A program made the translations under genes and the position numbers. A stretch of DNA of 64,000 bases, taken from assembly GCF_023073915.1 (NCBI RefSeq), contig NZ_JADPKK010000019.1, positions 496,001-560,000 of the forward strand, in the 5' to 3' direction. The stretch's first letter is position 1. Every line of letters starts with the position of its first letter. The DNA comes from Bradyrhizobium sp. 149 (GTDB taxonomy: Bacteria > Pseudomonadota > Alphaproteobacteria > Rhizobiales > Xanthobacteraceae). Under the pieces are notes generated by a model. The model was not told where the DNA came from and made no database searches. It worked only from the letters and a program-made list of their open reading frames with translations. Below are positions 24,324 through 32,802 of the stretch, in pieces.

Positions 24324-26207
24324 TTACACTTGAGCCTGGAGCAACGTATTCATCATGCTCTGCACCACCGACATGACATGAGCGTTGGCGGCATAGGCAT
24401 TCTGGAGCTGGATCAGGTTCGACATCTCCGAGTCCAGATTGACGCTGGAGGTCGAGTTGAACTTGGCCTGCAGCGTCGAGACCACGACACTCTGGCCCTG
24501 CTGGAGCTGGGTCGCCTGGGTCGCGGCGTTGCCCTGAACGCTCAGGAACTGCTGGAGATAGTTCGAGACGCTGCCGGTGAAGGGCTGGCTCGCCGAGCCG
24601 AGGCCGCTCTGCGGCGAAAAGGAGAACACCGCCGAGGTAAGTTGCGAATAGAGATAGTCCGAGCGCGTGGTGTCGCCCGCGGGCGTGATCGGTGAGGTGT
24701 TGTAGACCGACAGCCTGGTCGGGTCGGCGGTCAGCTGCCTGTTCACGGCGATGCGCCCGGCAAGGCCGGTCATCTGCGAACCGGATGCCGTGATCGCGCC
24801 GGTGTAGAGCGCCTGCCCGCCGTCGGTGAACAGCGGCAGTTGCGGATTGCCCGAGGTCAGCGACGAGATCGTCTTGGTGATAGAGGACGAATTGACCTTG
24901 GCAAGGCCGCTGTTGTCGTCGGTCACCCGCAACGTGGTGGCGGTCGCCGGCGACGGGGCAGCGGCGAACGACAGATGCGAGCCGGAAAGCGCGGTGTTGA
25001 GTGCCGAGGCGATCGCGCCCATTCCGCCGGAGAAGTTCACCCCGATCTGCATCGGATTGGCGTTGGCGGCGTTCTGGAGCGGCAGCGCCGCCGGATCGGT
25101 CACGTTGACCAGCGTGACCTGGCGCTTCGTGTTGGTGGTCGTGTCGGTGTAGGTGATGTTGACGCTGTTGCCCGGCGCTGCCCCGGCAAGGTCGAGATCG
25201 AAGCCGGCCGGCGGGCCGGAGACCGTGCTGCCGGCCGTGGTCTTGTCCGACAACGCGCTCGACATCGTCGCGGCGAGCTGATCGATCTGGTTCTGCGCCT
25301 GCACCAGCGTCTGGTCGCGCAGCTTGAGATCGGCCGCGATCTGGCCCGAAGACACCACGTTGTTGGCGACGACGTCGAGCTGCGAGCCGTTCGGCAGCTT
25401 GATGTTCAGCGCGCCCACGCCGGACTTGGAGGGATCAATGTTGTAGAGCGAGGTCGCCGACAGCGCACCGGCAGACGCGAAGGTGAATTGCGAGGCGAGC
25501 CCGGCGCCGACCAGCTGGATGCCGGTGGTGGTGTAGATGTTGGCCTGGTTCGAGCCGTCGGTGGTGACGCGGACGTCGACATATTTCGACAGCGTGTTGA
25601 TGGCCTGGTCGCGCTGGTCCATCAGCGTCGCAGCCGAAGGGTCGTGTTCCGACAGGCCCTGGAGCCTGGAATTGATGTCGGCGACCTGCTGCATCGCCGC
25701 GTTGGCGGCCAGCGCCGAGGTGCCGAGATCCTGCTCGACATTGGAGCGCAGCGACTGGATGCCCTTGGTGGTGAGATTGAGCTGCTGCGCCAGCGTCTGC
25801 GCCGCGCCCAGAGCGACCGTTTGCGCCGACGACGAGCCCGCGCTGGTCGACAGCGCCTGCAATGCCGTGGTGAAATTGTTCAGCGCGGTTTCGAGCGTGC
25901 CGCTGTTGCCGGGCGTGCCATAGACATTCTGAAGCTGCTTCAGGATGTTGGCCATCTGGTCGGCGTAGCCGCTGCCGCCGGTCTCGGTGCGCAGCTGGTT
26001 CTGCACATAGGTGTCGAGCTCGCGGCTGACGCCGGTCGTCATCACCGTCGAGCCGAAGTCGCCGGTGGTGACCTCGATCTGGTTCGGCGTCTGGACGACG
26101 TAACCCGGCGTCTGCGAGTTGGCGACGTTCGAGGAGACGATCGAGAGCGCCGCCTGGTTGGCACGCAGACCGCTCATCGCGCTGGCGAGGGCTGAACTCA
26201 AACCCAT
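24324..26207 (-). CDS. flgK: Flagellar hook-associated protein 1 FlgK
   Basis: FlgK is the first hook-filament junction protein. The 627-residue product starts with the rod/hook motif SALASAMSGLRANQAALSI then SSNVANSQTPGYV, has the FlgK helical domain with LNNFTTALQALSTSAGSSSA and LNLTTKGIQSLRSNV, and ends SSVNLDSEMSNLIQLQNAYA followed by MMNTLL, all family features. It lies 21 bases upstream of flgL and 35 bases downstream of flgE, so the three form one operon. Confidence 0.96.
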   Translation of the reverse strand: MGLSSALASAMSGLRANQAALSIVSSNVANSQTPGYVVQTPNQIEVTTGDFGSTVMTTGVSRELDTYVQNQLRTETGGSGYADQMANILKQLQNVYGTPGNSGTLETALNNFTTALQALSTSAGSSSAQTVALGAAQTLAQQLNLTTKGIQSLRSNVEQDLGTSALAANAAMQQVADINSRLQGLSEHDPSAATLMDQRDQAINTLSKYVDVRVTTDGSNQANIYTTTGIQLVGAGLASQFTFASAGALSATSLYNIDPSKSGVGALNIKLPNGSQLDVVANNVVSSGQIAADLKLRDQTLVQAQNQIDQLAATMSSALSDKTTAGSTVSGPPAGFDLDLAGAAPGNSVNITYTDTTTNTKRQVTLVNVTDPAALPLQNAANANPMQIGVNFSGGMGAIASALNTALSGSHLSFAAAPSPATATTLRVTDDNSGLAKVNSSSITKTISSLTSGNPQLPLFTDGGQALYTGAITASGSQMTGLAGRIAVNRQLTADPTRLSVYNTSPITPAGDTTRSDYLYSQLTSAVFSFSPQSGLGSASQPFTGSVSNYLQQFLSVQGNAATQATQLQQGQSVVVSTLQAKFNSTSSVNLDSEMSNLIQLQNAYAANAHVMSVVQSMMNTLLQAQV

Positions 26208-26242
26208 GTTGACTTGCCGCCTTTGGTTACGTCACGCGCCGA

Positions 26243-28495
26243 TCAGCGCAACACGTTCAGGAGGTCCTGCACCATCGAATTCGCCGTCGTGATCACCTTG
26301 GTGTTGGCCGAGTAGGCCTGCTGGGTCACGATCAGCTTGGTGAATTCGTCGGCGATGTCGGTGTTCGAGCCTTCCAGAGACGAGCCGCTGATGGTGCCCG
26401 AAGCGCCGTCGATCGCGGGCCCCGACTGTTCGGTCGCGGCATAAGCGCCGCCGTCGATGGCCTTGAGGTAATTGGTGCCGTTGAAGTGCGACAACGACAC
26501 CTGTGCGAGGTCGAGGTTCTGGCCGTTGGAGAAGGTTCCGACCACGAGGCCGTTGTTGTTGACCGCGACGGAGCGCAGCTGGCCCGCGGCATAGCCGTTC
26601 TGCGTGATGGTGTTGATGGTCACCGCGCCGCTGGTGCTGGCATATTGCGTCAGCCCGCCCGAGGAAATGTTGAACGAGACCGAGCCGAGCGTCTGCCCGC
26701 TGACGCTGACGTTGTTGATGGTGATGCCCGAGCCGCTCGGCGAAGTCAGCGAGCCGTCGGAGGCAAAGGTGAAGGCCTGACCGGTGTTGACCCAGCCGAC
26801 CGCCGTACCGGTCGCATTCGGGTCGGTCTGGTAGAACATGTTCCAGGTATCGGCATGGCCCGCGCCCAGCGAGGCACTGTCGGTCTTGGCCCATCGCAAC
26901 TGCAGGTTCACCGGCGTGCCGGCGGCGTTGTAGGCGGTCACCGCGCCACCGCTGATCGATTCCTTGGTGAAGGTCGCCACGTCGTTGCCGACCACGCCGC
27001 CGGTGCCGGCGGTGCCGCCGCCATCGCGGTTTTTGGTGATGGTCGACGTGAAGCCGAGCGCGGCAAAGGCCGCACTGTTGGAGCTGGCTACCGACAAATT
27101 GGACACGGTGCCGGTGTTCAGCGTGATCACGCCGCCGGTGCTGACCGCAGACCCTGACGCACCGGAGAGAGCGTCGATCTTGCCGAGCAAGGTCGTGATA
27201 TTGTCGGTGATGTTGATCTGGTTCGCGCCTGATGCACCCGACGCCATGAATGTCAGCGTCTGTCCGTCGACCGTGATGGTGTCGCCGGCCGCAAAGCCCG
27301 ACGAGATCACCTCTGCGCCGCCGGCCGACGCCGCGCCGCTCAGCACGGTGGCGCCCGAGATCGCGGGCGAGGACAGCACGTTGCCGCCGCGCGTCACGCT
27401 GCTGATGCCGAGCGCAGTGGCTGCTGTGCCGCTGTTGACCGCCACGTCGGTGCCGGTACCGCTCGAGATCTGGATATTGCCGCTGGCGGAGAGCGAGGCC
27501 GTGACGCCGGCGCCGCCGGCGGTCTGGATCGCGTTCAGGATGCTGGCCACCGTGGCCGTCGTGCCTGCGCCGAGACCGATCGTGGTGTTGCTGCCGACCG
27601 TCGCGACGGTGGTGCTGCCGTCGAAAGTGATCGTGTTGCCGTTGATGGTCAGCGTCTGGCCGCTGAGCGCGGTCAGAATGCTGGAGGCGAGATGCGTGCC
27701 CACGGTGTTGTCGAGCGACGTGGTGCCCGATGCCACTGCGGACGAATTGTTCTGGAGCGCGACCGTGCCGGTCCCCGTGGTCGACGAGTAGGCCGAACGA
27801 ATGTTGCCCGTGGCGGCTGCACCGGAAACCGTCGCATTGGTATAGGGCGCGGGCGGCGTGCCCACGGGCAGCGGGTTGGCCGAGAAGTCGGACGGATTGA
27901 GGCCGCCAGCCGCTAGCAGCGTGCCGGACGCCGCCGTCGTGCTCGCCACCGTGTTCGGCTGGGTCGGCAGGTTCGCCGCGTACTGGATCGAGGTGGTCGC
28001 CTGCGCCGGGATGAAGTTGTTCTGGAATTTCAGGACCGTCGCAACGTTGCCTTGCGGGTTGCCGGTCTTCGGATCGACCGTGACACCCATCAGATAGTAG
28101 CCGGCGCCGTTGACCAGATTGCCGTTGGCATTGAGCTGGAAGTCGCCACGCCTCGTGTAATAGGTGACGCCGCTGAACACCGGCACGTTGTCGACGATGC
28201 CGGTTGCCTTCTGGATCGAGAAGAAGCCGTCGCCGGTGATCGCCATGTTGGTGGCGACGGTGGAGCCCGAGATCGTCCCCTGCGTGGTGATGGTGGCCTT
28301 GGCGTTGGCCGTCACGCCGCCGGCGACCTGCTTGCTTGGGACCGAGGAGTCCGGAATGAGATCGACGAAGCTGGTCCCGATGCCCTTGTAACCGGTGGTG
28401 GATGAGTTCGCGATGTTGCCGGAAATGTTCTGCAGCGCGTAGGACTGCGCCTGCAGGCCACCCACCGAGGTGTTCATTGCATCGAAGATACCCAT
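26243..28495 (-). CDS. flgE: Flagellar hook protein FlgE with inserted modules
   Basis: FlgE polymerises into the universal-joint hook. The protein is 750 residues against about 400 in enterics. The N-terminal rod motif SGNIANSSTTGYKGI, ITGDGFFSI, YTRRGDFQLNANGNLVN and the C-terminal EGSNTDIADEFTKLIVTQQA then YSANTKVI are intact. The extra length is largely two modules (about 279-366 and 403-484) with TLTINGNTITF or DTITVDGQTLTF, an ILNAIQ or LLGKIDAL helix and a closing LGIS or LGFTS. The same module occurs in FlgL and the flagellins. It leads flgE-flgK-flgL behind an RpoN site. Confidence 0.95.
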   Translation of the reverse strand: MGIFDAMNTSVGGLQAQSYALQNISGNIANSSTTGYKGIGTSFVDLIPDSSVPSKQVAGGVTANAKATITTQGTISGSTVATNMAITGDGFFSIQKATGIVDNVPVFSGVTYYTRRGDFQLNANGNLVNGAGYYLMGVTVDPKTGNPQGNVATVLKFQNNFIPAQATTSIQYAANLPTQPNTVASTTAASGTLLAAGGLNPSDFSANPLPVGTPPAPYTNATVSGAAATGNIRSAYSSTTGTGTVALQNNSSAVASGTTSLDNTVGTHLASSILTALSGQTLTINGNTITFDGSTTVATVGSNTTIGLGAGTTATVASILNAIQTAGGAGVTASLSASGNIQISSGTGTDVAVNSGTAATALGISSVTRGGNVLSSPAISGATVLSGAASAGGAEVISSGFAAGDTITVDGQTLTFMASGASGANQINITDNITTLLGKIDALSGASGSAVSTGGVITLNTGTVSNLSVASSNSAAFAALGFTSTITKNRDGGGTAGTGGVVGNDVATFTKESISGGAVTAYNAAGTPVNLQLRWAKTDSASLGAGHADTWNMFYQTDPNATGTAVGWVNTGQAFTFASDGSLTSPSGSGITINNVSVSGQTLGSVSFNISSGGLTQYASTSGAVTINTITQNGYAAGQLRSVAVNNNGLVVGTFSNGQNLDLAQVSLSHFNGTNYLKAIDGGAYAATEQSGPAIDGASGTISGSSLEGSNTDIADEFTKLIVTQQAYSANTKVITTANSMVQDLLNVLR

Positions 28496-28558
28496 AACTT
28501 TGTCTCCAGATCCGATCTCGGCGGCCGGTCGACCATGGCCGCAGTCGGAGGAGACTGT

Positions 28559-28574
28559 CGCAAGGGCTATGCCA
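28559..28574 (-). promoter_or_regulatory. Sigma-54 promoter for flgE-flgK-flgL
   Basis: On the minus strand TGGCATAGCCCTTGCG carries TGGCA and TTGC with the exact RpoN spacing, 64 bases upstream of the flgE ATG. It is the best -12 match of the three RpoN sites in this window. Confidence 0.68.
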
Positions 28575-28614
28575 ATGCTGGTTTTCTTACGAAATCAATG
28601 ACTTAAATAGGAAT

Positions 28615-28636
28615 GCCCCGGTCGTATGACCGGGGC
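28615..28636 (-). terminator. Terminator of msrB
   Basis: A 9-base perfect stem GCCCCGGTC/GACCGGGGC with loop GTAT lies 38 bases after the msrB stop and is followed on the minus strand by ATTCCTATTTAAG. A second GC-rich palindrome around 28639-28665 lies between it and the gene. Confidence 0.7.
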
Positions 28637-28673
28637 ACAATTGCCGGGCCGGCAACAATTGCCGGATCAAACT

Positions 28674-29186
28674 TCACGTCGCCGACGCCGCCGCGGGGTG
28701 GAAGACCAGCCCAAAACCATCGATGCAGTAGCGCAATCCGGTGGGCTTCGGACCGTCGTCGAAGACGTGGCCGAGATGGCCGCCGCAGCGCCGGCAATGC
28801 ACCTCGGTGCGGAGCATGCCGTAGGTCCGGTCCTCAGTCTTGCCGACATTGCCCTCGATCGGCTGGTAGAAGCTCGGCCAGCCCGTGCCGCTCTCGAATT
28901 TGGTGTCGGAGGCGAACAGCGGCAGGTCGCAGCCGGCGCAGGCGAAGATGCCCTTGCGATGCTCCTTGAGCAACGGGCTGGAGCCCGGCCGCTCGGTGCC
29001 TTCCTTGCGCAGGATCTCATATTGCTGCGGCGTGAGCTGGGCACGCCATTCGGCGTCGGTCTTCTCGATCTCGAATTTTTGCGCGGCCTTCTCTCCGGCC
29101 TCCGCGGGCGATGCTCTGAGCCAGCGGAAGGCCGCAAGGCCGAACAGGCCGGCGACAGTCGTCAACAGGATGCGGCGATCAAACAT
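28674..29186 (-). CDS. msrB: Exported peptide-methionine (R)-S-oxide reductase MsrB
   Basis: MsrB reduces the R form of methionine sulfoxide. The 170-residue precursor starts with FDRRILLTTVAGLFGLAAF, a twin-arginine-like leader with AEA cleavage near residue 30, so a periplasmic location is likely. Zinc cysteines are C83 and C86 (CAGC) and C131 and C134 (CRRC). GTGWPSFYQP is present, and the catalytic cysteine is C154 in RYCIDG. ATG 29186 is chosen because it gives this leader. It is co-directional with the FAD oxidoreductase upstream, 56 bases away. The electron donor for a periplasmic MsrB is not evident here. Confidence 0.92.
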   Translation of the reverse strand: MFDRRILLTTVAGLFGLAAFRWLRASPAEAGEKAAQKFEIEKTDAEWRAQLTPQQYEILRKEGTERPGSSPLLKEHRKGIFACAGCDLPLFASDTKFESGTGWPSFYQPIEGNVGKTEDRTYGMLRTEVHCRRCGGHLGHVFDDGPKPTGLRYCIDGFGLVFHPAAASAT

Positions 29187-29242
29187 CTCATTCTCCGTGC
29201 GGGAGCGTCCACGCCCTGAGATACGGGCTCTAACGGCCGACG

Positions 29243-30730
29243 TTACACTTCCGGGCGGGATTTTTCTCGGGTCCGTTGCGAGACGCTGTCGTCGCGCGAG
29301 GCCGGTTCCACCGCCTCGGCCGAAGGTTTGGGCGGCTGGGCCAGCCGCGGCCTGACGCCGGACGGCGGACGACGCGGACCGGTGCCGGCGGCCCGGTTGG
29401 CTTCGGCGAGGCGTGCCTCCCGTTCCCGGTCCTTGATCCTCGCCCGTTCGCGATAGCGGGCGAGCGAACCTGCGGCAGCGGAACTCGCCCTGCCCCAGAT
29501 CCCGACCAGTTGGCCCGCGACGCGTCCGGTCGCGCCGCCTGCCCAGACCAGCTCGAACGGCGAGAACAGCCGCCAGCGCTCGTCGCCCCACAGGATGCTG
29601 CGCGCGATCATCTGCCCGGCCAGGGCCGAGGTGTTCATGCCCTGGCGGCCGAACCCGCTTGCCACCCACAGGCCTTTGCGCAACTGGCCGATCTGCGGCA
29701 TGCCGTGCACGGTCTGGCCGGTGGCGCCGCCGAAGGTTTCGGTGATTTCGATATTGCCGAGCTGGGGGAAGATAGTCCTGGCCCGCCGCCTGACGGCACC
29801 CGCAAAGCGCTGCGGCCGCGCCGCCCAGGTGGTCTCCGGGCTCTCCCACATCAGGCGGTCGCCGTCGACGATCCGGAAATGATCGACGCCGTCGGAATCC
29901 ATTACCGATCCCTTGAAGGCGATGATCTCGTGCACGCGCTCGCCGAGCGGCGCGGTGATGCCGGCATAGCGCCAGACCGGCAGCAGCGTTTCAGACAGGC
30001 GCCGCAACGGCGCGCCGAGATGGATGTTGCCGGCGAGCACGATGTGGGTGGCGCGCAGCCGCGCCGAGGGCGTGACGATGCGCTTGCGGATGCCGGAATG
30101 ATCGATGCTGACGACCGGCGTATCCTCGAAGATGCGTGCCCCCGCCCGCCGCGCCAGCGCCGCGAGGCCGTGCACATATTTGCGGCCATCGACCTGGAAC
30201 GCCCGGGGATAATACACGCCGTGGAAGTAATGATCGGTCTTGAGCACCTCGCGAACGCGATCGGCCTGCCAGCCCTCGACCTCGGTGTCGAAATCCTCGG
30301 TGAGCATCTGCAACCGGCTGATCAGCCGGTCGCCGGCATCGACGTTGGAGACCTCCAGCACGCCGTCGCTTGGGCCGATCCCCGGCATGTTCGCTTCCGT
30401 GGCGTTGGCCCGGACGAACTCGGCCCCCTCCTTCGACAGCGTCCACAATTCCCGCGCGTCCTCGAAGCCGACGCGCTCGATCAGGTCGGTGAGCGGCAGG
30501 GCGAAGCCCGGCATCACGGTGCCGAGCTGGTTGCCCGAGGCGTTCCAGCCGATATGGCGGCCCTCGAGCACCGCGACGCTGGCCCCGAGCCGGGCCGCCT
30601 CCAGCGCGATGGAGAGTCCGGCCAGCCCTGCCCCGATGACGCAAATGTCCGCATCGAAGTCGAACGACAGCCGCGTGCGGTCGCGAAAGCCGGCTTCTTC
30701 CTGGGACACGCTTGTGAAAGTCTCGCTCAT
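29243..30730 (-). CDS. FAD-dependent amino acid oxidoreductase (DAO family)
   Basis: This is a 495-residue flavoprotein. The ADP-binding loop CVIGAGLAGLSIALEAARLG (residues 30-49) with Glu at the end of strand 2, NASGNQLGTVMPG, a mid FAD-dependent domain and GLWVASGFGRQGMNTSALAG near the C-terminus place it with glycine/D-amino acid oxidases of the DadA/ThiO group. The last about 70 residues are a basic Arg/Pro/Ala-rich tail with no known domain. The substrate cannot be read from the sequence. It is divergent from sixA. Confidence 0.82.
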   Translation of the reverse strand: MSETFTSVSQEEAGFRDRTRLSFDFDADICVIGAGLAGLSIALEAARLGASVAVLEGRHIGWNASGNQLGTVMPGFALPLTDLIERVGFEDARELWTLSKEGAEFVRANATEANMPGIGPSDGVLEVSNVDAGDRLISRLQMLTEDFDTEVEGWQADRVREVLKTDHYFHGVYYPRAFQVDGRKYVHGLAALARRAGARIFEDTPVVSIDHSGIRKRIVTPSARLRATHIVLAGNIHLGAPLRRLSETLLPVWRYAGITAPLGERVHEIIAFKGSVMDSDGVDHFRIVDGDRLMWESPETTWAARPQRFAGAVRRRARTIFPQLGNIEITETFGGATGQTVHGMPQIGQLRKGLWVASGFGRQGMNTSALAGQMIARSILWGDERWRLFSPFELVWAGGATGRVAGQLVGIWGRASSAAAGSLARYRERARIKDREREARLAEANRAAGTGPRRPPSGVRPRLAQPPKPSAEAVEPASRDDSVSQRTREKSRPEV

Positions 30731-30835
30731 GACGTTTCTTAAAGGACTGAGCGGCCGCTTGTCACCTTGTCCTCGACCGGCGCCTGTAGATTATCGTTTT
30801 AGATTACCCTGGACGCGAAATGATTCGAGAATGCC

Positions 30836-31372
30836 ATGCGCCGTTTACTGCTGCTGCGTCACGCCAAGACCGAGACCGACGCGCCGAGCGGCCGTGACCA
30901 GGATCGCCATCTCGACGACCGCGGCCAACGGGATGCCGCGCAGCTCGGTGACTGGATCGCCGCCCATCCGCCCTTCCCCGAGACCGTGCTGGTGTCGCAT
31001 GCCGTCCGGGCCCGACAGACCTGGGACATCGCCTGGGAGGCGATGAAGGACCGAGTCGCGGCGCCGCAGGTCGAGATCCTGCCGGAACTCTACGGCGCCG
31101 ATCCTGCGCAGATCCTGGAGACCATTCGCACTGCAACCGTCCCGGCCGACCCGAAGCAGCTGCTGCTCATCGGCCACAATCCGGGCATGCATGAGGTCGC
31201 CTTGATGCTGATGGGCGGCGGCGATCCGGCAAGCGCCAAGGCGATCGCCGACAATCTGCCCACCGCAGGGCTTGCGATCTTCGATTTTGACGTCAAGGAT
31301 TGGGGCGACGTGGCCTACCGCCGCGGCAAACTGGTGCAGTTCGTCAGCCCCAGGTTGCTTCGATTGGAATGA
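30836..31372 (+). CDS. sixA: Phosphohistidine phosphatase SixA-like protein
   Basis: The 178-residue protein is of the histidine phosphatase superfamily. LLLLRHAKTE carries the nucleophilic histidine (H9) and a first arginine, VLVSHAVRARQTW has the second arginine region, and LLLIGHNPGMHEVALML carries the second catalytic histidine. The short length and RHAK variant fit SixA rather than phosphoglycerate mutase. SixA removes phosphate from histidines of phosphotransfer proteins; the partner here is not known. It is followed 77 bases on by a UspA gene in the same direction. Confidence 0.87.
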   Translation: MRRLLLLRHAKTETDAPSGRDQDRHLDDRGQRDAAQLGDWIAAHPPFPETVLVSHAVRARQTWDIAWEAMKDRVAAPQVEILPELYGADPAQILETIRTATVPADPKQLLLIGHNPGMHEVALMLMGGGDPASAKAIADNLPTAGLAIFDFDVKDWGDVAYRRGKLVQFVSPRLLRLE

Positions 31373-31449
31373 GACGCGGGGGCGCGCGTCTCGACCGGTC
31401 GATCCAGCCTGGTCACAAGACTTCCTGACCGGAAGATTTGGAGGCGCAG

Positions 31450-31875
31450 ATGTTCAAGTCCATCCTCGTGCCCATCGACCTCGCCGACACCGATCTGGCC
31501 AAGCCGGCGATCGCGACCGCGGCAACACTGTCGCATACCTGGAGCGGCGTGGTGCGCCTGCTCAACGTGCTGCCGATGACGCCGGTGATGCTGGCCGAAT
31601 ACGTGCCGGCCGATTTCGACGAACAGCAGCGTCAGACCTCGGAAGAAGCCCTCGCCATCGTCGCACGCGAATCCGGCATCGAGGCTTCCCGCATCTCCAG
31701 CGTGGTGCGCCAGGGTGGCATCTACCACGAAATCCTGGAGGAAGCCGTGCACATGAAGGCCGATCTGATCGTGATGACCTCGCACCGGCCGGCAATGCGC
31801 ACCTATTTCCTCGGCTCCAATGCCGGGCATGTCGTGCGCTACGCCAAATGCTCCGTGCTGGTGGTCAGGCACTGA
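31450..31875 (+). CDS. Universal stress protein (UspA family)
   Basis: The 141-residue single Usp domain starts with FKSILVPIDLADTDLAKPAI, has a central VLPMTPVML, IYHEILEEAVHMKADLIVMT, and the ATP-loop-like SHRPAMRTYFLGSNAGHVVR ending in CSVLVVRH. The G-x2-G-x9-G(S/T) pattern is altered (GSNAGHV), so ATP binding is possible but not sure. ATG 31450 with GGAGGC about five bases before it is the start. It is followed by the repeat-rich region. Confidence 0.88.
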   Translation: MFKSILVPIDLADTDLAKPAIATAATLSHTWSGVVRLLNVLPMTPVMLAEYVPADFDEQQRQTSEEALAIVARESGIEASRISSVVRQGGIYHEILEEAVHMKADLIVMTSHRPAMRTYFLGSNAGHVVRYAKCSVLVVRH

Positions 31876-31885
31876 GCGGTGCTCC

Positions 31886-31963
31886 GTCGTTGCGAGCGCA
31901 GCGAAGCAATCCAGAGTCTTTCCGCGGTGGCGGTCTGGATTGCTTCGCTGCGCTCGCAATGAC
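31886..31963. repeat. Palindromic dispersed repeat, family A (copy 2)
   Basis: The left arm TTGCGAGCGCAGCGAAGCAA, followed by TCCAGA, is mirrored by a right arm TCTGGATTGCTTCGCTGCGC with a TCGCAATGAC end. The whole can fold as one long hairpin with a CCGCGG-containing loop. It lies directly after uspA. Confidence 0.85.
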
Positions 31964-32649
31964 GATGTTGAGGCATCGCGCGCCTATCACTCCGGGCTAC
32001 CAGATCTTGCGTTGCCTGACGGGCAAAACACCCGAGCGCTGGGTCAACGCGCCGGGCCAGAAATATTCCACTTTACCGAAATTCGGAAACGACGTATGTG
32101 TCGCGGCAACCCGGCCCAAGGAAGAGGGGCGTATCGCGATCGTCACGAACGCGGGCCGGACGGCGGTGGACGCTGATAACATCGGCGCGAATGGTTTCGC
32201 AGGGCGGAGAGCCGTGAGCGAAGGCGTCGCGCGCACGACCGGTGCGATCGGCGTACGGCGAAATCGTGTGGTCCTGGCGCCCGGGGTCTGTGCGCCAAGT
32301 GTTGCGGTGATGTGGCGGTCCAACCGGACTGCAGGCATCAGCTATCCGCAAGGCGACGGGGGCAATAGTGCATCGCTCCCCGGGGAGAGCACGACATAAG
32401 TCGTAAAACCACTGCGCAGGGAAGGCCGGTCGTTTTGGCTTCACCTGTATGCCGCTGTGCAGATTTTTTGACTGCAACTTCGCACAGTGGACCGCGGGTG
32501 CCAGCCGGCGCCCGGTCTTCCCTGCGCCTTCTTTCAATTTCGAGGGCGAGACGACCAAGCAAAGCTCGGGCGAACACGCCGCGAGAGGGCGAAGGTGTGT
32601 CTGCGCTCGATAGAGAAATTGAGAGAACGACGCCAGTGCCTCAAACACC

Positions 32650-32727
32650 GTCATTGCGAGCGCAGCGAAGCAATCCAGACTGCCGCCTCGGAAAGATTCT
32701 GGATTGCTTCGCTGCGCTCGCAATGAC
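32650..32727. repeat. Palindromic dispersed repeat, family A (copy 3)
   Basis: It has the same arms as copy 2: GTCATTGCGAGCGCAGCGAA to TTCGCTGCGCTCGCAATGAC. The loop differs (CTGCCGCCTCGGAAAGAT). Together with copy 2 it brackets a 686-base segment. Confidence 0.85.
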
Positions 32728-32756
32728 GATGCGGAGGCATTGTACGTCACGCGAGT

Positions 32757-32791
32757 GATCATCATGCCTGGCCTGGCCAGGCATGATGATC
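32757..32791 (-). terminator. Large palindrome after the DUF1127 gene
   Basis: GATCATCATGCCTGGCC (32757-32773) and GGCCAGGCATGATGATC (32775-32791) are perfect inverted arms of 17 bases around a single T. The palindrome sits 11 bases after the DUF1127 stop, so termination or mRNA protection is likely, though no U-run follows. Confidence 0.55.
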
Positions 32792-32802
32792 TTCGAAGCG
32801 TC

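Larger units (their letters stand above)
31876..32802. other. Repeat-rich region without supported genes
   Basis: These 927 bases hold two copies of palindromic repeat A (31886-31963 and 32650-32727) flanking a 686-base segment. The segment is open for long stretches on both strands but lacks any domain, Shine-Dalgarno or signal peptide. From memory, similar segments recur in Bradyrhizobium genomes as uncharacterised dispersed sequence; this is not checked. The right end has a 35-base near-perfect palindrome (32757-32791). Confidence 0.6.

Noticed and set aside
31272..32399. Open frame running from the sixA end through the repeat region
   Set aside because: It overlaps sixA and uspA in another frame and crosses a palindromic repeat. 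No coherent domain is seen.
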